Assembly: GCF_000092205.1 (NCBI RefSeq)
Contig: NC_014216.1
Coordinates: 1,989,742 to 2,053,741, forward strand
DNA length: 64,000 bases
From: Desulfurivibrio alkaliphilus AHT 2
GTDB taxonomy: Bacteria; Desulfobacterota; Desulfobulbia; Desulfobulbales; Desulfurivibrionaceae
Reading direction: 5' to 3'
Every line of letters starts with the position of its first letter. The stretch's first letter is position 1. The notes below the pieces were generated by a model. That model searched no databases and was not told where the DNA came from. It saw nothing but the letters and a program-made list of their open reading frames with translations. This document shows positions 54,867 to 63,615 of this stretch, one piece after another. Position numbers and translations under genes: made by a program.

Positions 54867-55460
54867 TTATAATGCCCTGCCGGAAGTGTTATTCTGCTGC
54901 CTGGCGATAACCCGCGCCGGAACACCCACCGCCGTGCTGTGATCCGGCACATCATCGAGGACCACGGCATTGGCGCCAACGCGAACACCATTACCGATGC
55001 GAACGCCCCCCAGTATCTTGGCCCCGGCCCCAACATCAACATGCCCACCCAGGATGGGCGCCCCCGGTTTTTTTCCCCCGGCGCCCAGGGTAACCTGTTG
55101 AAAAATAAGACAATTGACCCCGACAACGCTGTCGGGATGGATGACCACGCCGGTGGGGTGGGTCAACAGCAGCCCGCCGCCAATGGAGGTACTCAGTGGA
55201 ACATCCGCCCCGGAGACAATCGACCACCAACGGTGCCGCAACACCGCCATACGCCGCATCAAAAAAGCGACCGGCCCGCCACGTGCACGCCAGTATTGGT
55301 AGCTTCTAATTGTTTTGAGCAGTTGTTTTCCCGGTTCCCAATAGTGCTCATTCACTTCACGGTTCCAATCGGGGATTTCGGACGATACCGCATCCCAGCT
55401 TCGATCATCATCTTTGTTTAACGTTTCGACGAATTTCATACCGGATTGCTCACTTTCCAT
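54867..55460 (-). CDS. CysE-like serine O-acetyltransferase family protein
   Basis: A 197-residue left-handed beta-helix acetyltransferase. After a helical N-terminus (YQYWRARGG), hexapeptide repeats include GGGLLLTHPTGVVIHPDSVVG and CLIFQQVTLGAGG with the catalytic His in HPTG, ending with the regular AVGVPARVIARQ. In contrast to the homologue at 49369 its GVPARV motif is intact. The ribosome site GAGGAACTCCGAC supports 55460. It overlaps the flippase end by 11 bp. The acceptor is probably a sugar hydroxyl. Confidence 0.88.
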   Translation of the reverse strand: MESEQSGMKFVETLNKDDDRSWDAVSSEIPDWNREVNEHYWEPGKQLLKTIRSYQYWRARGGPVAFLMRRMAVLRHRWWSIVSGADVPLSTSIGGGLLLTHPTGVVIHPDSVVGVNCLIFQQVTLGAGGKKPGAPILGGHVDVGAGAKILGGVRIGNGVRVGANAVVLDDVPDHSTAVGVPARVIARQQNNTSGRAL

Positions 55461-56898
55461 GTCGGAGTTCCTCGCCCCAGACTCGCCGGTAGGCTATTGT
55501 TGACGTGACCAGTAATAGAATGCCGACACTCAGGATAACCGAAACAGCCCAGTGCGTTGGAGAGAACATCATGCGGACCCAAACGGTAAACCCCACAGCC
55601 AACATTCCGACCAAGCCGGCAATGGCGGTGAAACGTATCCCTTGGCGAACCATCTCAGACTGCTGGCAGGGTAGATATTTTACCAAAAACAGATGCGCAG
55701 CCATCGGTCCAAGCGCCAAGCCAACAATGAAGCCGGGAAGTCCCGCCAGCCAATATCCTCCCATGGCCGGCATGACACCGCATGTCCTGACAACATTCGA
55801 GAAAAACAGCGCTCTGGAGTTCCCGAGGGCCAACGGAATTCTATCCATGGTAAACAACAAAATCTGCATCCAAATGTAAATTGTCAGCCATTGGGCGATC
55901 ACTCCTATCCCATGATAGCGTGCATCCCACAAGGTCTCGAAGAAAAGCGGCGCCCCAACCGCGATGGAAACGCAGGCAGCCATCCCCACCAGAAGAACGA
56001 CTTTGCGGGCGCGCAAGGCCACCACCATCAGCCGATCCTTATCGTCTTGAAATTTGGAGTACACTGGGAACATCACGACGCTTCCCAATCTTGAGGCCAC
56101 CTGTAAAGCCACTTGCGCAAAAACCAGAGCTATTGAGTATAAACCCAATTCAGCCAGGGTCAACAGGTTGCCCAGCACCAGTTTGTCTAAGTTTGAAGCC
56201 AAAAAGGTAAAGGCAGTACTTAGCAATATCCATTTGCCGAATTTAAATAATTCATGGAAACACTGTCTGCACCACCCCAAATGGACCCGATATCCCGGTA
56301 TCAACAAGTGGCTGCTGATCATTTTACAAGTGGCACCGGTCAACCCCCCGGCAATCATTGCCCACGGCGTAGGATGCACCATGGCCCATCCCACCATGAC
56401 CACTAAGGAAATCAGTTGAACACCAAGCTCGATTAAGGTCAGGCGCGCAAACCGCAGTTCCTTGTTCAGCGTATGTAGTGCCGGAGAATTAAAACCCGAA
56501 ATAACGCTCACCAAAGCCGCCACCGGCAGCAGATAGGAAATTTGCCAGGCAGCGGGATCATTCTGCGCATACCACCAGGCAAAAGGTACGGCTAATAAGC
56601 AGGTAATAATCCACAGAACAAAGCCACGAATAATTTCAATGGTCCAGGCGGTATTGAGGAAAGCGGGGTCAAGGCCCCGCTTGTTCTGAATTATACTGGG
56701 GCCGATACCAAAGTCGGCAAACAACTGAAGCCCGTTCATGAGCACCATTACCAAGGCCATCAGACCAAAGATTTCCGGGGCCAGCAACCAGGCCAGGATC
56801 AGATGACTGAACAAACGCAGCCCCTGACTAAGACCGTAACCACCGATGGTCCAGGCCGAGCCGCTAAGGGCGCGGGCTTTAACTGAGGGGTCGCTCAT
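55450..56898 (-). CDS. Polysaccharide flippase (Wzx-like)
   Basis: A 482-residue membrane protein of the MOP superfamily with 12-14 predicted helices that would flip the lipid-linked repeat unit across the inner membrane. Family blocks: KARALSGSAWTIGGYGLSQGLRL at the start, LAWLLAPEIFGLMALV, FADFGIGPSIIQNKRGLDPAFLNTAW, and FGKWILLSTAFTFLASNLDKLVLG. ATG 56898 overlaps the preceding gene by 4 bp (ATGA). Confidence 0.92.
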   Translation of the reverse strand: MSDPSVKARALSGSAWTIGGYGLSQGLRLFSHLILAWLLAPEIFGLMALVMVLMNGLQLFADFGIGPSIIQNKRGLDPAFLNTAWTIEIIRGFVLWIITCLLAVPFAWWYAQNDPAAWQISYLLPVAALVSVISGFNSPALHTLNKELRFARLTLIELGVQLISLVVMVGWAMVHPTPWAMIAGGLTGATCKMISSHLLIPGYRVHLGWCRQCFHELFKFGKWILLSTAFTFLASNLDKLVLGNLLTLAELGLYSIALVFAQVALQVASRLGSVVMFPVYSKFQDDKDRLMVVALRARKVVLLVGMAACVSIAVGAPLFFETLWDARYHGIGVIAQWLTIYIWMQILLFTMDRIPLALGNSRALFFSNVVRTCGVMPAMGGYWLAGLPGFIVGLALGPMAAHLFLVKYLPCQQSEMVRQGIRFTAIAGLVGMLAVGFTVWVRMMFSPTHWAVSVILSVGILLLVTSTIAYRRVWGEELRHGK

Positions 56899-57851
56899 CG
56901 GTCCCCGGTAAAGACGGTTTCGGTGGCTTCTGGCCGCCAAACAGCAGCACGCTGCTTATTCAATATGGCGGTGGCTTTGTTTTTACCCCGCAACAGGCAT
57001 GACCACTGATAACGACGCAGAAAGGCCCGAAAGGCAGGATCTTCAAGGCGCGGGTGCCGAGTGAGCAAGCACTTCAAATAGCCCCACCACATCCCCATGC
57101 CACCGATCAGATAAGGGGGACGGGTCATCCGGTAGAGGGCGGAAGCGGCCATATAGGCCAGTCCGGTGCCCATGAAGTACTGGCCAAAACCATGCCGCAT
57201 ACGACCGGTCAGCATATTCTGCTGGCTGGAACCCATGGGGCGGAGGTGGACAAAGCGCAACTCCGGCTCATCCCAACTGACTGCGATCCAGCCCAACATC
57301 CTGCAGCGATGCCCATCGATGGCGTCCCACATCACCTGCTGTACAAATCCGCCGATCTGATCAAAACACCTTTTACGGAACAGTTTGGTCATACCAACCG
57401 AGTTTTCATCGCCGCATTTTTCGCTGATCAGCTTGCCGCTTTCATTATCCAGGAAATAAGGCTTGCCGCTGCAGGTGCCGATACGAGGGTTTTCTTCCAA
57501 CCGCTTAAGGAGAATTTCAAAATAACGGGGGGGCAGTTCCAGGTCGAGATCCAGCTTGCAGATATATTCGAAGTCATCGGGCCGCACCGCCCGGTAGCCG
57601 GCATAAAAGGCCTCGATCACCCCCGGACCCACACTGCGGTGCCCCCGGTTAGCCTTGGGCACGATCTTGATGAAGTCGTATTTGGCGGCATATTCGGCCA
57701 GAATCTGCGGAGTCTGATCGGTGGAACCGTCATCGACGATCACCCACAAATCAGGGCGCACGGTCTGGGCGACCATGCTGTCCAAAGTGTGACGCATGTA
57801 ATCGGCTTCATTGCGGCATGGTGAGATTATCAGGAGCTTTGCTCGTACCAT
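56895..57851 (-). CDS. Glycosyltransferase family 2
   Basis: A 318-residue GT-A glycosyltransferase. The N-terminal ISPCRNEADYMRHTLDSM and VIVDDGSTDQT are the nucleotide-binding DDGS region; KLDLDLELPPRYF provides the DxD metal motif near residue 100. A central TM-like stretch (MAASALYRM) and basic C-terminus follow. It is the promoter-proximal gene of the - operon that runs to the NadE-like and acetyltransferase genes. Confidence 0.9.
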   Translation of the reverse strand: MVRAKLLIISPCRNEADYMRHTLDSMVAQTVRPDLWVIVDDGSTDQTPQILAEYAAKYDFIKIVPKANRGHRSVGPGVIEAFYAGYRAVRPDDFEYICKLDLDLELPPRYFEILLKRLEENPRIGTCSGKPYFLDNESGKLISEKCGDENSVGMTKLFRKRCFDQIGGFVQQVMWDAIDGHRCRMLGWIAVSWDEPELRFVHLRPMGSSQQNMLTGRMRHGFGQYFMGTGLAYMAASALYRMTRPPYLIGGMGMWWGYLKCLLTRHPRLEDPAFRAFLRRYQWSCLLRGKNKATAILNKQRAAVWRPEATETVFTGDR

Positions 57852-58092
57852 ACATATCGCCCAATCAAGTAATGGCCTGTGTACTTTTTCCGTTGAAAGT
57901 AAATACTATCGAACAACCTACCGAAGAGCAATAAACAAGTAGTTAAATATCCTGTTTTTCTTGAGCTACAATTAATTCTCGTGTATGAAGTTGATTGTCG
58001 GAACAGTTGATCTTAGCTGTCTTGGCACACAGATTTGGGGATATAGGTTCGGGACAAACCGCGAAGGGTGTAAACAAAGCGGGACATTTCTA
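57852..58092. promoter_or_regulatory. AT-rich divergent spacer
   Basis: A 241-bp spacer between the divergent GT2 and membrane glycosyltransferase genes, markedly AT-rich compared with flanks. It should hold the promoter for the eight-gene - operon. No confident -35/-10 or -24/-12 element was identified. The + frame is open from 57985 but the sequence there looks non-coding. Confidence 0.35.
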
Positions 58093-58998
58093 ATGGAAAC
58101 CACAAAAACCCTGATGACTGGCATTAACAATAGCTACGAAGCACGGGTACGTAAAATATGCTTGCTCGGGGCGGCGCTGCTGTTCGTGATTGGTGTAGGT
58201 TTCCGAATCGCCCCCCTTGTGGACCATGGCGATCGTATGCTTTGGCAGTGGCCGACGGAAGATGGCTATTTAATGAAGACCATCGCTCGCAACATTGCCC
58301 TTGGCAACGGAATGACGGTTTCTGACGCCGAGATTGCCACCAATGGTACCCAACCGCTAACTACCTATATGTGGGCCGGGGTATTCTGGCTGGTTGACGG
58401 TGACAAGGAAACCGGGGTGCTGTTGATCCAGATCTTGCAAATTGTGCTCAGCATCGTTGCAGCCGGTCTCCTGTTTCTACTGGCCCGCCGCCTGCTCAGT
58501 GAGTACCGATGGGGCGAGGGGGCTGCATCATTGGCGGCCGGGTTATGGTTTGCCAGTCCGGTGGTGATCAACCGCACCTTGAATGGGCTGGAGACGGGCA
58601 ACTATATGGTTATGATTCTGCTGACGCTGCTCGTCTGGCTGGCCGGGGAGCGTGGCGCCAAGCGCCCTTTTCCTGGTTTCGCCCTAGGGGTAGGGGCGCT
58701 ACTCGGCCTCTGTTTCCTTACCCGTATTGACGCGGTTTTTTTCATCGCCGCCGTTACAGTCTGGCATACCTTACTGGGTTTTCGTCAGCAGTTCGCCGAA
58801 CTCAAGCGCCGTTTGGGCGAATCCCTGGTGATGGGCCTGACCAGCATGGTTATGGCCAGCCCATGGCTTGCATACAACAAACTGGTTTTCGGCAGCTTTA
58901 TGCCAATCAGCGGCACAGCTCAATCGGCCAGTCAGATCGGCGCCAATCTGGCATATGTGCCCGGTAATCTTTTTGAATATGTAACTCTCGTGCTGCCC
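58093..58998 (+). pseudogene. 5' part of membrane glycosyltransferase (GT39-like), split by IS256-type element
   Basis: The first 302 codons of a multi-helix glycosyltransferase-like membrane protein. A periplasmic loop after the first helix holds acidic residues expected in GT-C catalysis (VDHGDRMLWQWPTEDGYL). About seven hydrophobic segments follow. ATG 58093 is taken as start; the frame is open to 57985. The gene breaks at 58998, where the IS256-type element begins. Joining to 60393 restores frame, giving about 548 residues. Confidence 0.8.
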
Positions 58999-60384
58999 GG
59001 AGTTATTGTCAAATCTGGTGTACGGAGTCCTCAGGCGGCCATCCGCATAGGTTGATCTGACACCTTGATTCCGTTTTTGAATTGTATGCCGGTGACGACC
59101 TCAGCCAGCCGGCGAAATCCCTTGATCTTTTTCCATCTTTTTTCAGCGCTTTGCAGCAGCTTAAAGACCATGGTCAGGGTGGTGTCCCTGGAACCGCAGT
59201 TCCGTGATCTCTTGCTGCGCAGGCGCACAGTGGCAAAGGCCGACTCGATGGGGTTGGTGGTCCTGATATGCACCCAGTGTTCGGCTGGAAAATCGTAAAA
59301 AGCCAGCAACTCGTCCCGGTCCTTGGCCAGGCACTCCATGGCCTTGGGGTATTTGTCTTCGAAACGGGCCAGCATACGATCAAAAGCCTGGCTGGCATCT
59401 TCCTTGGTCTCAGCCATCCAGATATCATGCAAATCAGCCTTGGCCTTGAGCTGAAGCTTTTTGGGCATCTTGTTCAGCACGTTGGCCGTTTTGTGAACCC
59501 AGCAGCGTTGGTGGCGGGTCTTCGGATAGACCCTGCCCAAGGCGTTCCAGAACCCCAAGGAACCATCGCCAACCGCCAACTCGGGGCCTGTGGTCAGGCC
59601 CCGAGCCCGCAGCCCGGCGAGAAGTTCATACCAGCTGTCGCTTGACTCCCGGTAGCCATCCTCCACCGCTATCAGTTCCTTGTGCCCCTGGTCGGTAACT
59701 CCAATGATCACCAGCAGGCAAAGCTTGTCATCCATGCGGACGTTGCTGTAGATGCCATCCACCCACCAGTAAACGTAGCGTTTTCCGTTCAGGTCACGTT
59801 GCCGCCATTTGGTGTGCTCGGCCAGCCATTTGGCTTTCAAGCGGGAGATGGTGTTGGCCGACAACCCCTTGGCCTGTTCCCCGAGGAGTGCGGCCAGGGC
59901 CTCCTGGTAATCGCCGGTGGAAATTCCTCGCAGGTAAAGCCAGGGCAGCAACTCATCGACACTGCGCGCCCGCTTCAGATAAGGCGGCAACAAACTGCTG
60001 TTGAACTTGAGGCCTTGGCCGCTACGATCTCGCACCTTGGGAACTTTGACCTCGACATCGCCGATTCCGGTCTGGATCGTGCGACCGGGAAGATAGCCGT
60101 TTCGGACCACTGTCCTGCGGCCATCTTCCAAGCGGCTGGAGTATTGGGCCATGAAGGCCTGTAATTCAGCTTCTACGGCCTGGGCAATCAGCATCCTGGC
60201 ACCATCGCGCAAAAGGTCGGTAAGCGGGTCGGCGACATTGTTTCCTTGTTGTGAAAGAGCGGTTGGGGTAGACTTGGTCATGGCGTATCCTCCTGTGTTG
60301 GCTGTGATCGTCGTGGTGATCAATCAACCTGGATGATACGCCATTTTCCTCAGTTATCCCATACACCAGATTTGACTATAACCC
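58999..60384. mobile_element. IS256-family insertion sequence, about 1386 bp
   Basis: Ends are inverted repeats of about 27 bp containing GTCAAATCTGGTGTA on the left and its complement on the right, with GTTAT just outside. The element is flanked by the 8-bp direct repeat TGCTGCCC (58991-58998 and 60385-60392), the usual duplication size for IS256. The transposase is intact. Cutting out the element with one repeat restores the glycosyltransferase frame (LVLP joined to VPKAIL). Confidence 0.92.
59031..60281 (-). CDS. IS256-family (Mutator-type) transposase
   Basis: A 416-residue DDE transposase. Motifs in order: VKVPKVRDRSGQGLKF, the first Asp in YWWVDGIYSNVRM, the second in LAVGDGSLGFWNAL, RCWVHKTANVLNKMPK, and the Glu in TTNPIESAFATVRLR. 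ATG 60281 (MTKSTPTAL) follows AGGAGGATACGCC. The frame is complete, so the element may be active. Confidence 0.95.
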   Translation of the reverse strand: MTKSTPTALSQQGNNVADPLTDLLRDGARMLIAQAVEAELQAFMAQYSSRLEDGRRTVVRNGYLPGRTIQTGIGDVEVKVPKVRDRSGQGLKFNSSLLPPYLKRARSVDELLPWLYLRGISTGDYQEALAALLGEQAKGLSANTISRLKAKWLAEHTKWRQRDLNGKRYVYWWVDGIYSNVRMDDKLCLLVIIGVTDQGHKELIAVEDGYRESSDSWYELLAGLRARGLTTGPELAVGDGSLGFWNALGRVYPKTRHQRCWVHKTANVLNKMPKKLQLKAKADLHDIWMAETKEDASQAFDRMLARFEDKYPKAMECLAKDRDELLAFYDFPAEHWVHIRTTNPIESAFATVRLRSKRSRNCGSRDTTLTMVFKLLQSAEKRWKKIKGFRRLAEVVTGIQFKNGIKVSDQPMRMAA

Positions 60385-60392
60385 TGCTGCCC

Positions 60393-61133
60393 GTTCCCAA
60401 GGCCATACTGACCGCACCTGCCCTAGTTGCCATGTCCACACTGGCCATCCTGCTGTACGCGGCAGTCACTGCCGCTATGGCCAGATATATGTCCAGACAG
60501 CAATTCAGTGTGCTGATGATCGGAACCCTCTTTCTGCTGGGATTGGCCGGCTATTATGGCCTGTTTTTCGGGGCCGCACACTTCATGGGCCGATATTTGT
60601 CGCCGGTTTCGCCGCTGCTTGCCATCCTGACCGTGGCCATCGGGATGGTTGCCGTCCATCAATGGGGTCCGAAAATGATGCTGGCCCGCTGGTCAAGCGC
60701 GATGATTCCCATTGTGGTTGTGGTTCTTGTGCTGGGCTTGAACACGCGGACCTACCTGAACAAGGGTCGTGGCAGCGCCATTGACCACATCCAAGTCAAA
60801 CAGTGGGTCGAAATACATGTCGCACCGGAAATCTGGGTCGGCGCGGTCCAAACTGGTGTTCTTGGATTTTTTCACGATCGCACGGTCAACTTGGATGGCA
60901 AGGTGAATCCCTACGCCCTGGCAGCCAAGATCGACCAGCAAATTCCTCATTATGTCGTTGAAAGCCCAATCCAGTATCTGGCTGACTGGGGAATCGCCGG
61001 GTGGATCGTACATGAACCCCTAAATCAGCATTTCGAGGTCATGGTCGATGACCCTGAGCAGAATTTGGGGGTATTGCGGAGAGTCACACCGGTACCGCCC
61101 AGTGCATCACTGCAGGGGCACATAGACAGGTAA
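60393..61133 (+). pseudogene. 3' part of membrane glycosyltransferase (GT39-like)
   Basis: The remaining 246 codons of the split glycosyltransferase. Four hydrophobic helices (to about 60740 on the DNA), including FGAAHFMGRYLSPVSPLL, precede a periplasmic C-terminal domain (VEIHVAPEIWVGAVQTGVLGFF, VNLDGKVNPYAL) of the kind seen in ArnT/PMT-related proteins. The frame is open upstream to 60333 within the insertion, but that part is not host sequence. Confidence 0.8.
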
Positions 61134-61170
61134 GATGCGCAATGGCGTCCCTGGTTGTTGCCAAGTTTTT

Positions 61171-61908
61171 TTAAAGATTAGTCTTTTTAAAAACATACTC
61201 GGGAAGATGCACGATAATCAGCATGATCAAGCGCCAGATGGGTTTGACGTAAATGATGTTTTTCTTTTTCTCCACCCCTTTGAAAATGGCTTCCGCCACA
61301 TCTTCCGGCTGTGCGGTCAGTTTTGGCGGCAAATCCAAGTGGGCGGTCATTTTGGTGGCGATAAAACCAGGCTTTACAGTTAATACCGACACTCCGAATT
61401 TATGCAGGCGGTGACGCAAGCCGCCCAGATAAGCGCTGAGTCCGGCCTTGCTGCTGCCGTACAGATAGTTGCTTTGGCGGCCACGGTCCCCGGCCACCGA
61501 ACTCACCCCGACAATAAAGCCACTCTTCCTCGCGGCTAAATCGGCCGCGACAATTTCAAGAATGCTGATCGCGCCCAGATAATTGGTTTCCACCATCTCC
61601 CGAGCGAGTTCGAAGTCTTTTTGGGCCAGCCCCTGATCGTGCATAGTGCCGAAAGCCAGGATCACTCCCTGCGGTTTCTCTGCCAGAGTTGCATAGAAAT
61701 GCTGATGGGTAACAAAATCCCGTCCGTCAAAAGGCAGCGCCCTGGCCTGAACCCCGAACCGCAGGGTCAAGTCGGCTGCGTTTTTTTCCAGTTCCACCTG
61801 GTTACGGGACGCCAGGTACAGATTATAGCCGGCCCGGGCGAAACGACCGGCGGTGGCCAGGGCCATATCACTGTTTGCCCCCAGCACCAGTATCCAGGCA
61901 TTGTTCAT
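61171..61908 (-). CDS. Short-chain dehydrogenase (DprE2-like)
   Basis: A 245-residue SDR with a cofactor loop LVLGANSDMALATAGRFARAG and active-site Ser (GVSSVAG) and Tyr-xxx-Lys (YGSSK). It is probably the reductase half of a DprE1/DprE2-type epimerisation of polyprenyl-phosphoryl ribose to arabinose, since it overlaps (ATGA) a DprE1-like FAD gene and lies beside a UbiA-type phosphoribosyltransferase gene. The C-terminal helix (WRLIMLIIVHLPEYVF) suggests membrane contact. Confidence 0.85.
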   Translation of the reverse strand: MNNAWILVLGANSDMALATAGRFARAGYNLYLASRNQVELEKNAADLTLRFGVQARALPFDGRDFVTHQHFYATLAEKPQGVILAFGTMHDQGLAQKDFELAREMVETNYLGAISILEIVAADLAARKSGFIVGVSSVAGDRGRQSNYLYGSSKAGLSAYLGGLRHRLHKFGVSVLTVKPGFIATKMTAHLDLPPKLTAQPEDVAEAIFKGVEKKKNIIYVKPIWRLIMLIIVHLPEYVFKKTNL

Positions 61909-63203
61909 AGCCCCAACCTCTGTGACTGCAATGAGTTGAACACCTGATTCAGCCCCAGCGAACGTCGCAAAGCCCGAAATCGTTCCACGTTCGGATAGCC
62001 TTTTTCAAAAGATTCCCGACCGGTGGTTGCATCCTTGGCCAGAAAAACCCTGCCCCGGTACTCGACGACCAATTGATCCAACTCCGCCAGCAACTCCACC
62101 AGACCGGGCTGCATCTTGAAATCCAGGGCGAGGCTATATCCTTCCAGCGGAAACGACAGGTAGTTTTTGTTTGCGGGGCCATACAACTTGAGGACGGCCA
62201 GAAAACTGCCCATGCCGCTGGCGCTGATTTTCTGCAGAATCTGCTTTAGTCCCTCATACCCTGCCGTTTTGGGCAGAATAAACTGATATTGCACAAATCC
62301 TCGTTTACCGTAAATCCGGTTCCAATTACGAATGGCGTCCAGAGGATAGAAAAAACCGTCAATGCCAACGCGCCGATGAGACACACCTGAACCGGCCCGA
62401 GCATAATAAACCGCATTGAACGCTTTCACACTAAAGCTGTTCAAGGTGAGGGTCGGAAAATCCACGGGAACATTCAAAGTGCCTCCGGGCCGGTATTCCA
62501 AGTTGCCGTCCTCGGCAAAATCCCCGACCATCAACAAAGCGCGACCCAGCTTATCCCCCCTGGCCAGGCAATCGATCCAGGCCACCGAATAGGGCTGCCC
62601 CTGGTATTCCTCGAATGCTGCAAAGGTTTCATGCAAATTAGCCGTCTTGATGGTGGTCTGCTCGATCGTACTCGATCTAACCGGTTTAAGATAAAAACTT
62701 GCCTGCATAATAACGCCGGTCAGCCCCATTCCTCCACAGGTGGCATGGAAAAGTTCCGGATTTTCCCGGCGAGAGCAGCGTTTAATCGAACCATCTGCGG
62801 ACATTAGAAGAAAATGGTCCAGACACTCGCTGAAACAGCCCACTATGTGGTGGTTTTTTCCGTGCACATCGGAGGCGATGGCCCCTCCCACCGTAATCAG
62901 CTTGGTACCCGGTGTTATCATGGGAAACCAGCCCCGGGGCAAAAAAGATTCGACGATGTCCGCCAGCAACACTCCGGCCTCACAGGTCAGCAGGCCTGTC
63001 GCTTCTTCAAAGGCCAGCATCCGTTTCAGTTGCTGCATGGGCAGATGATTGGCAGCCAGGGCACTGTCCCCATAACTGCGGCCATTGCCGAAGGCAATCA
63101 ACGGGATGCAACCACGCACCTGTTGCGCCAGTGAGGCAGTATCCCGGAAAAAGAGTGGTTGCGACTCTGCGGAAAGGTAACGACCCCAGCCGGACAGTTT
63201 CAT
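61905..63203 (-). CDS. FAD-linked oxidoreductase (DprE1-like)
   Basis: A 432-residue VAO-type flavoprotein. The FAD-binding core has GNGRSYGDSAL and the diagnostic VGGAIASDVHGKNHH; a later substrate domain has GFFYPLDAIRNWNRIYGKRGFVQYQF. This is the pattern of DprE1, which oxidises polyprenyl-phosphoryl ribose before the SDR reduces it to arabinose. ATG 63203 follows the TTG that opens the frame; it overlaps the GtrA gene stop (ATGA). Confidence 0.88.
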   Translation of the reverse strand: MKLSGWGRYLSAESQPLFFRDTASLAQQVRGCIPLIAFGNGRSYGDSALAANHLPMQQLKRMLAFEEATGLLTCEAGVLLADIVESFLPRGWFPMITPGTKLITVGGAIASDVHGKNHHIVGCFSECLDHFLLMSADGSIKRCSRRENPELFHATCGGMGLTGVIMQASFYLKPVRSSTIEQTTIKTANLHETFAAFEEYQGQPYSVAWIDCLARGDKLGRALLMVGDFAEDGNLEYRPGGTLNVPVDFPTLTLNSFSVKAFNAVYYARAGSGVSHRRVGIDGFFYPLDAIRNWNRIYGKRGFVQYQFILPKTAGYEGLKQILQKISASGMGSFLAVLKLYGPANKNYLSFPLEGYSLALDFKMQPGLVELLAELDQLVVEYRGRVFLAKDATTGRESFEKGYPNVERFRALRRSLGLNQVFNSLQSQRLGL

Positions 63204-63598
63204 CAAGCGACCTTGAAGACGAATTTTTTATCCAGCAGATATTTGATGGTATAACCCACCATCAAACCCAAACCTCCGCCGACGTACTGGGCGCCGGCAA
63301 ATTCGAAAGTGTAATAAAACCCCATTTCGGTCCCCCAGAACACGGCCGTGGTAAACACTCCCATCAGGCTGTAGAGACCGAAGCGTGACAAATCATCCCG
63401 CCGGCTGTGAGCCGTATAATAAAAGATCCATCGTTTATCCAAAGTATATTTAGTTATCAAGCCGGTCAAAGTGCCGAAGCACAAGGCCAGGTAAAGCACC
63501 CAGAAACCATCCAGCAGCAGAAAGAAGGGCCACTGGGTGAGCAAATTGATTCCGGTTGCGATCAGGGCGAACACGAAATATTTGCATGCAGTGTACAT
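63203..63598 (-). CDS. GtrA-family membrane protein
   Basis: A 131-residue protein with four transmembrane helices, as in GtrA proteins that help move lipid-linked sugars. It opens MYTACKYFVFALIATGIN and ends IKYLLDKKFVFKVA with the characteristic K-Y-x-L-x-K-x-F-V-F motif. ATG 63598 (behind GAGCGGGAACCC) is preferred over the longer frame to 63646, which runs into the spacer. It lies in the DprE set. Confidence 0.88.
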   Translation of the reverse strand: MYTACKYFVFALIATGINLLTQWPFFLLLDGFWVLYLALCFGTLTGLITKYTLDKRWIFYYTAHSRRDDLSRFGLYSLMGVFTTAVFWGTEMGFYYTFEFAGAQYVGGGLGLMVGYTIKYLLDKKFVFKVA

Positions 63599-63615
63599 GG
63601 GTTCCCGCTCAACTC

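Noticed and set aside
59031-60360. IS256-type element taken as ending at GGTGTA/TACACC
   Set aside because: With those ends no direct target repeat exists; extending the inverted repeat outwards reveals the TGCTGCCC duplication and restores the host frame.
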